Source: Mixia osmundae IAM 14324 (lineage: Eukaryota > Basidiomycota > Mixiomycetes > Mixiales > Mixiaceae). Taken from it: 64,000 nucleotides of DNA. The notes beneath the pieces were generated by a model. The model was given only the letters and a program-made list of their open reading frames with translations, did not search any database and had not been told where the DNA came from. The DNA lies in contig NW_014575561.1 in the NCBI RefSeq assembly GCF_000708205.1, positions 628,299 through 692,298 on the forward strand. Direction: 5' to 3'. How positions within the stretch are numbered: position 1 is the stretch's first letter; the number at the start of each line of letters is the position of its first letter. The position numbers and the translations under genes were made by a program. Below are positions 12,819-26,985 of the stretch, in pieces.

Positions 12819-15800
12819 ATGACTCTCAAAAGCGGCGATCAAGGTACAACGGACAATGATCGAGCTCGGGTCCGACGGCCCTCGGCAAGCTCAACCAGAA
12901 CAAGCAGCCTGAGTGGCATGGAGCAGCAAGCAAGCGACTACTTGCAAACAGCCGGATACGTATCTGTGCCATCCTCGCCCGCTCTCTCTAACTCACCCGC
13001 ATCGTTACATACGCCCATTGGTAAGTCATTGCAGCTGCCTAGCGTGGCTTGATCTGATGCGTCACAGGCGAAGAGCAGGAAACGCTCAGTTGTATGGGAC
13101 GTAGAGCTTCGCAACTCGTCGATACACTTGGGGATGAACATCCTCTGGCTGCCCTACCGCGACGCGTAGCCCCAATTCGGTCACTGTCGAGAGGAAGCTC
13201 CCTGGCGGGCACACCGCTCGCGTCGCCATGCTACCCAGTAGAGACGCCTTTGCTCGTGAATGCGCGCTCAAGCAGCACCGATCGCTTGAGGCGCCATCGA
13301 TCGACTTGGTCTGCAAGCGCAGTCGATTCTGTCATCCTGGACGAGCTGCGTCAGTCACAAGTTGGCCTCGCATTTTCCTCGCCACCTGCAGCACTCGATC
13401 ATCTGGCAGACGTCTCCATCACAGCCGCGGATGACGGCAATACGTCGACTGATCAATTGATCTACCCTGTGCCCCGCCCGGCAAATGCGGTCAGAGTGCA
13501 CACGAGCAGTCTGCCGTACGTCCACACGATCAGTCCCTCACCAAAAAAGAGCGCACTCAGCCGCTCTGCATCACTGGCCCAGACGGGCGTCACGCGAGGT
13601 GCGAATCTGCTGCGGAGCATCAGTCAGCGCAGTGCCCGCACTGGCTATTGGTCAAGTAACAACGGACTCGTCGACTCCCAAGAAGACCGCATATCCTCAC
13701 AGTCGCAGCTTCAATCGTCTTTCATTGGACCTGAGACCGAGGTCTGGCAGCCTCCGGCGGAAACTGCAGCCACTTCGCTAGATCGACCTATCTCTCTCGT
13801 TCTTCCGAGCTACAATGAGGGTGACGACACAAACAGTTCAGAAGGACACTGGGGGTCAAACAGTGGCCCTCGTACCTCATATTCTGCCCAGCGGCACCTC
13901 GCTGGCTCGACCTCGCCATCCCACGTGGAAGTTGTGCAATCTGCCATGGCGTCCCTAACGCGTACGGCAGACCGCATAGGCTGGGCACCATCGACCAACA
14001 TGTTCGGCGCGCCTTTGACGCCCGACGCACGTAGCAGGCTCTCTTTGGTTGAGTCTGAATGGATTCAGCGCCACTCAATGTGCTCACCGGACGAGTCGGG
14101 GATACTTTGCGATACAGTCTCCAGCGAGGCAGGCGATAAGGATGAGAAATTTGCGGCCCCGTCGCAAGCGCCCACAGCATCCGCTAGATCAAGACAAGCC
14201 GCATGGGATCAAGGCTCGCCATGGGCATTGCTGCAATTCCTGACATACAAGGACATGGCGCTAATGTTCGTTGGGTGCATCGCAGCATTGGGCGCCGGCT
14301 TAGTAAGGCCTCTGACATCCATAGTATTGGGCAGCTTCACGAATGCCTTCACGTCATACGGATCAAACCCGAGCTTCGAAAGCCGGACGATCTTGCTTTC
14401 GACGGCCAATCGACTGAGTCTCGATGTCACCATGCTCGGTCTCGTCACCCTTGCCTGTGGCTTCGTCCTCGCATCGACATATCAGATAGTCGCAGAACGC
14501 GTCGCTCAACGTTTGCGCGTCTGCACCTTCCAGCGCGCCTTGTCGCAAGAAATTGCCTATCACGAGGTTCACGGCTCAGCAGAGCTTGTCGGCGTTATCA
14601 AGACGGATATCTCACTCATACAAGAGGCACTAGGCGAGAAGCTGCCTTACTTTATCCTCTACACGTCAACATTTGTGTCCGGATTCGTCGTAGCACTTGT
14701 TAAGTCGTGGCAGCTAGGTGTGCTCCTGGGAATGACAGTCTTGCCAGCCATTCTCATCTCCGGCTGGTTCATTCAGACCCTGACAGCTAAATTTGCTCGG
14801 AAAGCATCGCGCTCATATTCGGCTGCGTCTCTCGCAAGCGAAGAGATCGTGTCCTCGATACGAACTGTGCTTGCCTTCAACGCTCAGCATGCACTACGCG
14901 ACCTCTATCAGTCGCGGCTGAAAACTTCGATGCAGTACTCGCATCGCAAGTCACTCTTTCGCGCGATTACTATTGCGACTGCCGTCTGGATTATCTTTTC
15001 TGCATATGCCTTGGCTTTCTACTACGGTACGACTTTGCTACTTCAAGGCAAAGCCACCCCTGGCTCCGTCATCTCCGTCTTCTTTGCAATTCTCGTCAGC
15101 TGCCTTGGCCTCACATCAGCAGCACCGATCTTAGAAAGCTTTGCGCGAGCTTCCGCTGCTGCCGCTGTCATTGCCGGCATCATTCAGCGAGTGCCGAGAC
15201 TTGTCCGATCCGGCGTAAAGGCTCCCGACTACGTCGGCGGTAGGCTGACCCTTGAAAATCTCGTTTTCGCTTATCCCTCGCGAGACAACGTCAGGGCGCT
15301 CGATGGCGCTTCACTCATCATGGAGGCTGGCGAAACAACAGCGCTTGTGGGCGAAAGCGGAAGCGGCAAGAGTACCGTGCTGCAACTTTTGCTTCGATTC
15401 TATGTCCCTGCCAGTGGCGCGATCACATTGGACGATCAGGAGCTCGACGAGTACAGCTTGGAATGGCTGCGTGATCAGATCGGCTACCTTCCTCAGGAGC
15501 CCAATCTCTTCTCGGTCTCCGTCAGAGATAATGTGGTCCTCGGCATTCCTACGGCTATGGTGAAGGGCAGGAGCGAGGAAGAATTGACAGATCTGGTCAT
15601 TATTGCCTGCAAACGTGCGAATGCGCACGATTTCATCGTTGGTCTTACCGAGGGGTATGAGACCAATGTTGGCGAGCGGGGCTCTCTTCTGTCTGGTGGA
15701 CAGCGGCAACGTGTTGCCCTTGCGCGCGCCATTGTTTCGGATCCGCCCATCCTCATCTTCGATGAACCGACGTCCGCGCTAGATGCCGAATCGGAGCGCA

Positions 15801-18260
15801 TCGTGCAGGCTGCTTTGGATGAAGCATGTCTGGGCAAGACGACGATCATAGTAGCGCATCGTCTAGCGACTATTCGAAATGCGCACAAGATTGTCGTCAT
15901 GCAAAGCGGTCGCCCTGTTGAAGAGGGCACGCACGACAGCCTGCTCGAAGAGGAGGGCATCTATTCGAGACTCGTAGCAGCACAACAGATTCACGAGAGC
16001 GCAACAGCAAACCCCGGCACGCTGTCGATAAGTCAAGGTACAGCCAGTCCGGATGCAGAGGGTAGCCGAAGCTTCACATCGAGTGCCGCATATGCCGCCC
16101 TCTACACGAATGCAATGCATCCACCGAACCAGAGCGTGCAGGGCAAGCCGCGCGCTTCGTCTCTGGCGCATCTCAGCACAGTAACGTATGACTCGGTCGC
16201 TTCGTTGCCTTCATCTGCAATGAGCTCGTTCACGCTGCATGACCAGGCTTTCCTCACAACGATGCAAGCACGAGCCACGCCGAGCACAGTCACCACGTGG
16301 CAAGCCTTGCTCACCATTCTCAACCTTGCCAAAGGCTTCAAACGATATCTCGTACTTGCCGCGATCGCAACCTTGATCTCAGGTTGCCTATATCCTGCAT
16401 TATCCATCATTCTGGGCGCTACCATCACTGGCTACGAGAACTCGCTCGTCACGATGGACAGGGAAGAGCTCAGATCTGACGGCAATCGCTATCCATCATA
16501 TTTTTTTATCCTGGCTGTCGTGGGTCTCTTCTCGCTCACAGCCGAATGGTTCTGCTTCGGATCGACTGCAGACCGTTTGGCTGTCGCCATCCGCGCAAAA
16601 GTGCTGGATACTTTGCTCAGTATGCCCGTCGCATTTTACGACGAGCGGGGGAACTCCTCGACTGAGCTCGTCGCATTCATCGACTCCAGTGCGCAGAATA
16701 TCATCGGCCTTGCCGGCAGCACAATGGGTGCAATCATGGAGAGCGCCGTCACTTTGGCGGCGGGCGCGACCGTGGCGCTTATATCAGGCTGGAAGCTTGC
16801 CTTGCTCACAATCGTATGTTCTCTTGAATCCACGCGATACGCGCTGACTTCTCGAGCAGTCTCTCGTACCTATCGTGATTATTCTTGGCCTGATGCGGAT
16901 CTGGTTGCTCAGCATCAAAGACCAGCAGACGCGCAGCTTATTCGGCCAAGTCATTGTCCGTATTGGCGAGAGCTTCACCAGCATTCGCATTACCAGCGCA
17001 TACCCAAGCATATCGGAGGCAATGAACACTGCCGTCGTCAAAGGTCTCGAGGAGCCATATAAAACTTCTGCCAGATGGGTCCCACGCGAGTCATTGGCTT
17101 ACGCTGTCACGCAAATGTTCCTTATTTGGATCATCGCCGTTGCCTTCTGGTTCGGTAGCCGACTGATTGCGCAAGGCATGTTCACCGTTGGCGGCTTCTA
17201 CACGGTCTTTATATCTGTCGTCTTTGGCGCGATGCACGCGGGAACGATGCTTCTCTACGCAGGCGACATCTCAAAGGCCTCATCGTCAGCCAAGGCGGTC
17301 ACAGCGCTCATCAGAAGGGCAGATGCAGAAAATCTTCAGGACAACAGCAAGGCGATGCCTGTCCTCCAAGGCAACATCCTGTTCGAGAATGTCTCATTTG
17401 CTTACCCTTCACGTCCCAATCTCGTCATACTCTCCTCCCTCAGTTTCTCGATTCAGCCCGGCCAATTTGTGGCGTAGGTCGCATGCGGCTGAGCGTGACT
17501 GACAGTTGACATCGCACATAGATTTGTTGGCGAAAGTGGGAGCGGTAAGAGCACAATAACACAGCTACTCTTTCGATTTTACGATCCGGCATCTGGGCGG
17601 ATCTCTGTTGATGGCAACGATATACGGCATTACGATACGGAGAGCTATCGCGCTCAGCTGTCATTTGTGCCGCAAGAGCCAGTGATGTACGATGGCACCA
17701 TCAAATTCAACGTTCAGCTCGGCAACAAGGGCAGGCCTTGTACAACTGCAGCAATAGAGCAAGCCTGCAAAGAGGCGGGTATATGGACGTTCATCACTGG
17801 GTTGCCGCAAGGGCTTGACACCGAGCTCGGTGGCAAAGGCGTTGCGTTGTCGGGGGGGTCAGTTCGGATGCTAGCTGCGCTTGTCCATGCTGATATGCTT
17901 GACAGGCAAAAGCAAAGGTTAGCGATTGCGCGCGCATTGATCAGTAAGCCAAAGCTGCTTATTCTCGACGAAGCGACCTCTGCACTTGATGCTGGCAGCG
18001 AGCGTAAGGTGCAGGACGCGCTCGATCGCGCGGCGGCAGAGAATGGGAGGACCACTGTCGCAATCGCGCATCGGCTCGCCACCATACAAAAGGCAGACGT
18101 CATGTCAGCTCACTTACGAGCGTGTTCGCTTGCGATGCTGATAAGCTAATGCAGATTTGTGCTTTCCGAAGGCAAAATCATCGAGGCGGGCACGCATAGC
18201 TCGCTGTTGGCATTTGGTGGACTGTACGCTCAGCTAGCGAGCAAGCAAGCTCTGAGGTAA
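12819..18260 (+). CDS. Full-length ABCB-type transporter, Ste6/Mdr-like
   Basis: Six exons (12819..13020, 13068..16813, 16860..17473, 17522..17857, 17906..18103, 18155..18260) give 1,733 residues in TMD-NBD-TMD-NBD order. NBD1 has Walker A GESGSGKST, signature LLSGGQRQR and Walker B ILIFDEPTSALD. NBD2 has GESGSGKST, the signature LSGGQKQR restored only by splicing 17858..17905, and LLILDEATSALD. Both half-transporters carry about six membrane helices. Yeast Ste6 exports farnesylated a-factor; related Mdr pumps export drugs and lipids. An unusual N-terminal extension of about 430 residues, rich in Ser and Arg and apparently disordered, precedes the first helix (FVGCIAALGAGLVRPL). Substrate is not deducible. 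A Ste23-like protease gene lies 26 kb downstream, but I infer no operon-like link. Confidence 0.92.
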
Positions 18261-18356
18261 ACAGGATCATGACATGCAAACAATTGATGACAACAACCAA
18301 AACTGAGAGTGCAAGTGGCGTGTTCTGTATATGATGTATTTGCCTTAATTTTCAGC

Positions 18357-19328
18357 CTAGGCGCGCGTGCTTGCCGGATCGCCAGCGAGAGGCAGGTTGC
18401 TCTGCCGCGCAAGACACGCAGCCGAGACGCAAGGATCAATTTCCATGCAGAAGAATCGCTTGACAGCATGACTTCGTTGAGCCTTTGTCGGCAGCAGAGC
18501 TCTGATTTTCTGACTGGCGCCCGTACTCTTGCTGCTAGCCGAAGACACAAATGACTGCCAGATAATCAAAATCAGTACAATTTGGTAGTAGCTATGATGG
18601 ACATGACGCACTACATTGCTGTCAACGCTCAGCTGACGACTGTCTCTTCGCGTGTCCGCTAGTACTTGGCTCCTTGACTTTCGGGGACCCTTCGCGCCAA
18701 GCGAAAGCAGACTGGCACGGTGTGATAGTGAGCGGGTATGGATGGCGTCAGAATTGATATCCTTTGAGCTGAAGACGACCGCTGGCAATGATCCGCGTCG
18801 GTCTGGCACGATAGCTGGCTCGAACATGGGCACAGATGCCAAGGGCATCGTGAGAGGAGCCTCCCACGAGCTGTCCGCCGCAGGCGCGAGCTCTCCCTCG
18901 CCGGGAGTCGCCGGCGAAGCCTCCTCAGACGAGGTAGATTCGGCAACGTCGTCAAAGATGCGTAGCCTCGCAGTGCCTGCTCCAGCTTGTTTGGGCGTTG
19001 CAAACGGATTGGAGAAGCTGATTGGCGTGTGTGCTCGAGGCGTGCCTGCCTCTGCGATGGGTTGTAAAGCCAGACCAGCGAATGCGCCCGGAAGCCCGTC
19101 CTGGTCTGACTTGACGGTGAGAGGTAGTTCCTCTAGCGACGACTGAGCATCAACGCGCTCACGCCAGGCCTTGACCTGCTCCAATTTGGCCATGTCCTGA
19201 CCCTCTGCTGCCTCGGTCGGCTCCATCGTGCTCGTCAGTACGTGAAGAAGCGCACAGACCAGGCCTGACGTCTGCGCCTTCTCGCCGCTCTGAGCCAGAA
19301 ATGAATCCGTTCGCGGATGATCGACGAT
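18357..19328 (-). CDS. Unknown protein with one C-terminal membrane segment, 5' end unresolved
   Basis: The frame is open from an acceptor-like CTAG at 19329-19332 to TAG at 18357. The first in-frame ATG is 19226, but coding-like sequence (SGLVCALLHVLTSTMEP) continues upstream of it, so an earlier exon is likely; the minus-strand ATG near 19507 could supply eight residues over a long intron. Most of the protein is Ser/Pro/Ala-rich with short motifs such as ISFSNPFATP. Near the C-terminus a hydrophobic run (YYQIVLILIIWQSFV) looks like a single membrane anchor. A basic tail follows. I do not recognise a family. It is convergent with the ABC transporter, with stops about 100 bases apart. Confidence 0.55.
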   Translation of the reverse strand: MVDHPRTDSFLAQSGEKAQTSGLVCALLHVLTSTMEPTEAAEGQDMAKLEQVKAWRERVDAQSSLEELPLTVKSDQDGLPGAFAGLALQPIAEAGTPRAHTPISFSNPFATPKQAGAGTARLRIFDDVAESTSSEEASPATPGEGELAPAADSSWEAPLTMPLASVPMFEPAIVPDRRGSLPAVVFSSKDINSDAIHTRSLSHRASLLSLGAKGPRKSRSQVLADTRRDSRQLSVDSNVVRHVHHSYYQIVLILIIWQSFVSSASSKSTGASQKIRALLPTKAQRSHAVKRFFCMEIDPCVSAACLARQSNLPLAGDPASTRA

Positions 19329-19759
19329 CTAGACCGGGCTGCACCGCGGCTGATGATCGGTTAGTAACGGGGAGGAAACGTAGACGTGGCAAATTGCGCG
19401 CCACGTCCAAGTTCACGTCGAAGGGCGCCCTGCCTTCGCTGTTCACCGCACCGAACAGACTCTCCTTACCCTTCTTACTGCCGCAAGGTCACATGCGAGC
19501 ATCGAGGGCGACTTGCGGACTGCGCGCCCTCGAGGTCTCGCGCCTGACGCGTCCGGTACGAGCGGGGGATTTTCCTCTCTCTTACGCACTCCACATTTTG
19601 TGCAAGACGACCTTTGTATCAGCAGGGCGTCCTACAGTAACATCACAGCATTAGTACGATTACTTGCATCCGATCCACCAAACCTGATGGACTCACATCG
19701 CTGCAGGACTCGCATACACCACATTCGCTATAGTTCACCACACTCATTAGCCTTTTCAG

Positions 19760-21058
19760 ATCAGGACCCGGTCGTCCGTTCGTCAGGCACACGTCGTCTG
19801 CCTGCTCGCAAGCATATCATCATCGAGCAGTACCAGCACTTCTGCCTCATCGCACAGCGTTGGAACTGGCGATTGTACCCTAGTCCTCACGTCATCGAAA
19901 GAAAGATCTTACTTTTTCGGTCACAGCGAACAAGGGCCGTCAAAGCTGCTCGTCGAGATGCTGTTCAGCGATTGGAGCAAGATCATGACCTTTCTGATGA
20001 TTCATGTCGTCGTTGTGCCGTTCATTCAGCATGAAATGCTGCACCTTACCTCGCTGCCCGCTATCTTTGTCTACCATCTCGTTGCTCAGCTCCTCTTCCA
20101 TCGGAATATCAACAAGATTCTCGCTAGCGATTTCAGAGTGCGATATGGCTACCTCAAGAAGGACAGCCCGAGGACAAAGCTGCCGGCGGTCGAGCTCAAG
20201 TGGACAAAGATGGGCGGCCTTCTCGGAGCGTTCTTCAGGATAGCGACTCGCAAGTGTCTGATGACAGCGACTGTGGTCGAGCTTATTGGTGCCATTTGCA
20301 GTTTTTATCGCAGATGGCCAGGGCTCAAGGGCGAGCTTCGGCATCTCGCCAACCTGGATTGTGCACTACTCGGCTTATGTTCTTCTTCTAGACTTTGTGT
20401 TCTACTGGTGCGTCCACAGAATCTAGCGCAGTCAGCTGCTGAGCCCCACAATCTACAATCAGGGCGCATCGTACGCAGCACGAACATCCCTTCCTGTACA
20501 AATATGTACACGGCAAGCATCACCGCGCTCACCTGCCTAATGTACTCATGACAGTCCACGATACCATCTTTGAGAAGTTTTTCAATACCTTCATCCAGAT
20601 GTGTCTCATCAACTGGATCATCCCCATGTCCTTCTGGGACCTTCACACGACCGTCGGTGAGCCCTCTGCCTACCTACGTCTCGGGCTGAGTCTTCGACAG
20701 TACTATGCAATCCATCTCATCGAAGCATTAGGCCATTCCGGCATCAAGTGTCATCTGACGAACCCACTAATGCCCTGGCTTGTCTTTTGCAAAACCGAAT
20801 TGAGCATAGAAGGCACGCCTCTGCGCATCTGCGTGAGCGTAAAGCTGATATTCTCGCACAGATCATGATGTAAGTGCATTCTGGGCTACGTCTTGTCCGA
20901 AGCTGACACCCTCCAAAGCTGCATCATCGCAAGCTTCGCGGAAATTACGGCAAGCAGACGCTCGTGTGAGTATGCACGACGTTGCCCTTCAGCTTGCTGA
21001 CTCGACGGCCAGCTGGGATGTGCTCTTCGGCACAAATCTGCCCCGCATCGAGACATAA
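19760..21058 (+). CDS. Fatty acid hydroxylase/sterol desaturase superfamily enzyme, 5' exon unresolved
   Basis: Resolved exons: 19760..20255, 20302..20407, 20463..20812, 20862..20869, 20919..20965, 21013..21058, together 351 codons. The di-iron histidine boxes are HRTQH in YWAHRTQHEHPF, HGKHH in YKYVHGKHHRAHL, and DHDLHHRK near the end. Several membrane helices surround them (IMTFLMIHVVVVPFI; SAYVLLLDFVFYW). Family members oxidise sterols, sphingoid bases or fatty acids in the ER; C-4 sterol oxidase, Sur2 and CER1-like enzymes share the boxes, and I cannot choose among them. The third box exists only if a GC-AG intron (20813..20861) and an 8-nt exon are accepted. The frame is closed just upstream of 19760, so a first exon lies further 5'; the ATG at 19491 is one candidate, over an intron of about 120 bases. 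Confidence 0.8.
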
Positions 21059-21600
21059 TGGACAACGACGTGGAGCCAGCGATTATAAGCCAGGCATACG
21101 GTGGTCATGGAAATTAAATGCAGGTATAGTCCGCTGAGAATGGAGGCAAATTGATGCAACGAGAAAAGGGCTACAACGAAGCCTCGTGAGTCCTGAGTTG
21201 CTACAGGCGCGGGGTGAGCGATTGATCGTATTCGACATGCTGAATGATGACTCATAAGCATGTCCTATGCGTGTCTATTTCTGTTTGCTGCCGGCAAGTC
21301 GTTGCCTGCGGGAAGTGAAGGGATCGTTGTCTTTGATTTTACTGTATGACATCGCAGAGGATCCGCGGTGGTGCTTGGTGATCGCTGGATACTGCTCGGT
21401 GTTGTTACAACGACAGAGACGCATGTAATTCGCAAAGGGGGAAGTTTGCTCATGCTTGTAATGATTGTGAGCTGGTATTTATACGTACATGCCGCCGACG
21501 CAAATCAGGTCGACTGCGCGTCCAGATCAAATGCGTGCTAGTGCCTGATCACACTCGTCTGGACTCGAAGGATCAGGCTTTAATTTTGCGACGCGCCGCC
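21059..21600. other. Intergenic between convergent genes
   Basis: About 540 bases separate the hydroxylase stop from the stop of the small minus-strand gene. No convincing ORF, repeat or RNA gene is visible; it should contain both 3' untranslated regions. Confidence 0.4.
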
Positions 21601-21861
21601 TTATGCAGACATTTCGTCCGCGTGTTGAGCCGCCTGTTCTCTTCTTAGGCGCTTCTTTTCGGTGACTTGCCATTGTTCGTGCGTGTATTTGAACAAATTG
21701 TCTGGACAGGTACTGATCAGTATGACGAAGAAGCGGGAACGCAAAGACGCACCATGATATCGCTTTGCCATCGTCTCGAGGTCGGTCGAGGGTACATTCA
21801 TTGGTGGCGAGCCCGCGTCGCTTGAGCTCGAAGAGCCAGAGGAGTACGAAGCGCCGTCCAT
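21601..21861 (-). CDS. Small charged protein, 69 residues, unknown
   Basis: Two exons, 21861..21753 and 21701..21601, are joined over a 51-base GT-AG intron with a CTGATC branch-like site. The product starts with a Ser/Gly-rich stretch and continues into a helical, strongly charged C-terminal half (YHDNLFKYTHEQW, then EKKRLRREQ). The splice restores a smooth helix and removes an out-of-place hydrophobic stretch, which supports the model. Length and composition recall small mitochondrial assembly factors, but I do not recognise a family and see no cysteine pairs. It is a real-looking gene on structure alone. Confidence 0.55.
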   Translation of the reverse strand: MDGASYSSGSSSSSDAGSPPMNVPSTDLETMAKRYHGASLRSRFFVILISTCPDNLFKYTHEQWQVTEKKRLRREQAAQHADEMSA

Positions 21862-22295
21862 TGCTGACTGTAGACGCAAGCAGGAAGTGTCAGTGTCATG
21901 TCCGGCATGCTTGCTACTCGTCTCGGAAGCTGGAAATGAGAGGAGGGGTGCGTGCAGACACGTCCGACGAGAGTGGCAAGACCACTGAAAGGACGTGGAC
22001 TGACATCAAGTGTAAGCAACTTAAGCGACAGATTCGATTGCGAGTGTCAAGGCGAGTAGAGGGCTTGTCAAAAGTCCTCGTCGGCGTCTGTATGTGCGTA
22101 GTCTCGCTGGGGAGAAGAGGAAACAGCGCGAGGTTTGATAATATTTCATTCCAGGCGTTCCCGTTGACGATCACTATACCGAACGTTTGCCCACGGGCCA
22201 CTCGATCAACAGTCGAGAAGAGAGATCGACGTTCTCGAACAATACAGCATGTCTGGACTGTCTTACACATGGCACACAGCCCGAAGTAACGTTTA
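21862..22295. other. Intergenic region
   Basis: About 430 bases hold the promoter of the 69-residue gene and the 3' end of the AMP-binding ligase gene. ORFs here are short and without family likeness. Confidence 0.4.
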
Positions 22296-24459
22296 TCAAT
22301 GACGAACGTAGAGCGTGTCGATGACGTGGGTGAGGTCCAACTCTGTCTTGGCCCGGCTGATCACATCTTTGATCGTGCGTGTGAACCGTACTCCACAAGG
22401 GAGAAAGGCGAGTCTGGTCACCGAGAGCGGGAAGAAAGCCGGCAAAGCTGAGTTGATGATCGGCATTGCTTGCTCAATCGATTGCGTCACGCGAAGCTGG
22501 TCCGCTGCCTCATGCACGCCTTCGATGAGGATGCATGGCAGAGGTCGAGAAGTTCCACAGAGAAGAACTTCGATATTGCCAAAGCCGCATGTTCGGATGG
22601 CGATTGCCCGAAGTTCGGCATCGATAGAGAGGGGTGATATGATTTCGCCTGTGGCACATAGCGCTATATCAGTCTCGTGGAGGTTCCCCACGAGTGCGAA
22701 TAAGCGTACCATTGCCGAGCATGAGCAGCTCGTCTTTGCGCATCTCATACACAAAGAGCTCATCGATCTGACCGTTCGCGTCGACATGGACGATTTTGCG
22801 GAAGAGATCTCGCGTGCGCCACTTGTGGCCATCGTTAGCGATAGCCTGGCTTGAAACCGCGATGTCTTCCGCATCCAGAACAAGCTCGTAAAGCTGCTCC
22901 GGCTCGGTCTGACCATACGCTGGCGTGTGCTCCGAGTCAACGGGCTCAAAGAAGACTGGCACGTCCGGAAACGCTTTCATGCCAAGGGCCAAGTCGAGAA
23001 TCTCGTCCGACGGTTCATCGTTGTTGCCCCATTCCTTTGCAATGCAAGCTGGTCGACTGGCCATGAAGAAGCCCGCCTCCGTGGTTCCCAAAGTGACCTG
23101 CCCGAGTGTCAGAGATTGATGATTGGCATGGCGTTAACACTTGCCTGGACCTGAATGCCGAGCTTGATCGCTTTGGCCATCGTCGAACGCTCGACGCGAG
23201 ATCCACCACAAGGAAGGGGCCCAAGACTGCGCAGATGGGACAGCCAGACACATTTGCGCTCTTCTTCCTCAGGCGTTTGAGTGGGGCCATGGAGGTAGTT
23301 GACAATGGCGGTCAGATCAGCCGAGTAGATAGAGTATTCCTGCGTGCCGACGCGCGTGAGATTGCCGAGCAATGCAGTCGGAGTGCATTCGATTGACTTG
23401 AAGAGCGGTAGGGCGATAGGCCAACCGCTACCGAGGAACATGATCTTGAGCACGATGCCAATGGGCGCGATCGCAAAGGGCTCCTTGTTGACGAAGACGA
23501 TCCAACCCGGTGCCTTGCTTGTAAAAGTAGGCAAAGCAGCATCGCCATCTTCGTCAGAGGCAAGGCCCATACGACCCCGACGAGTCGGATTCATGAACCC
23601 TTCGAGGATCACATTGCGACGGATCTGAGCAAAGATTGCCTTATTGTGCCAAGGAATGACCTTTGGTGTCGAAGTAGAGCCCCTGCTAGCTTCGGTCAGT
23701 GATCATACTGTCTGCACGAGTGAAGCTCACGTCGAATGGAGGAGATAGGCAGGATCAGAAACGACCTTGTGCTTCATGACATATTTGATCTGATCGAGTC
23801 TCTCGCGACGGTCGGATCCGTCAATGATATTACCTGCCTCTCCGAAGGTACGCATGCTCATGTACTCTTGACGAGTAAGCTCGTGCAGGCAAATCGACGG
23901 GCGCAGTCCCGAGACGCAGTGACCTGCAGAGGCGACCGTGCCGCCGCAGACGAGTACAGAGACAGCAGCACGATCGCAAATCTCTGCGATCGTCTCGGCA
24001 GAGAGATAGGGATTGATTGGCATGGCCGTGAAACCGATCGACGAGAGCGCAAAGAACGGGCCTGCATGGATGATTCAGCGGGACGACAGGGCAGGTCTCA
24101 GAGACCGGACCGAAGAAGTCCTCAGCAGGACTGATCAGCACGCCTGCGACGGGCGCCTTCATCTGTGCAGCCGAGCCGGCGACCCCTGAGGATGAAGGCG
24201 TCGAGTTCATTTGTTGAGCGAATTTGGCTGACCAGGTCAGAGTGAGCTCGGCGAGGAAGTCAGAGTAGAACTGCCAGGTGACGGGCAGCCAATCTGTGCG
24301 CGCTTGATCTGGGATGAGGAAGACGATATCATCCGGTGTTGAGGCAGCGTGATCGTGGATGATGGACGCGATGTTAGGCAACGACTGCTCGTCTGATTTT
24401 GCCGTATAGATCGCGATGGGCTTTCGAGCACGAGCGGGAGATTCAATGCTTGTCGGCAT
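22296..24459 (-). CDS. AMP-dependent synthetase/ligase (ANL superfamily), stand-alone adenylation enzyme
   Basis: Five exons (24459..24111, 24061..23731, 23682..23145, 23097..22710, 22648..22296) give 652 residues. ANL core motifs: HSTGSTSTPKVI (phosphate loop, formed across intron 23683..23730), VQVTLGTTEAGFF (A5-like), and KWRTRDLFRK (A7/A8 hinge region). The C-terminal subdomain follows, with a catalytic-type Lys in RTIKDVI. The enzyme activates a carboxylic acid as acyl-adenylate, usually passing it to CoA or a carrier. No carrier protein or reductase domain follows, so it is not a complete NRPS-like reductase. The substrate is unknown. The fourth junction uses a GC-AG intron (23098..23144, donor GCAAGT); a GT donor six bases upstream also keeps frame but shortens the motif spacing by two residues. 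It is divergent from VPS4. Confidence 0.88.
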
Positions 24460-24955
24460 GATGATAAGTCGAATGCGCTTGCGGTGCTGCGGATGAAGCT
24501 GAGCAAAGGCAAGCGCTTGACAAATTGGTCAGCCATTGAGCCATGTCCGCCGCGCGTCGAAGGCAGGCCAGAGCTACGGCAAGGTCACAGCGCCCTCGAG
24601 CCGATGGATTCCCGTCCGAGCATCGAGATGCGATCGAAGGTGTTTCGACCAGATGCTCTAAGCAGATTTCGGCATGGGACCTGAGCAGAATGCTCCATCG
24701 GAGGGAGTCGGGCCATGCATCTTGTCATTCGGATTATGAAAGCTACCCAGATGGTGTGCATCCGCATGAGAGGATGAGAGCCCTTTGAAGTCTCTGAGCG
24801 GGCTAGAAGGGGATGAGGGTTGAGAGCGTGCGCTAAGCTTGGGTGGGCATGATCGGCAGGCGCGTGCGATTGAGCGAATTGACATCACCGCATCACCGGC
24901 AGGAAGCTAGCGACGGCTCGGGCCGGACACAGATCATCCTTCAACCCTCGCAGGG

Positions 24956-26929
<1,974 letters not shown>

Positions 26930-26985
26930 AGGCGCTAATGGTGCATGATATAGCAACAGACATGTAACAATCTATTGGGTTATTG

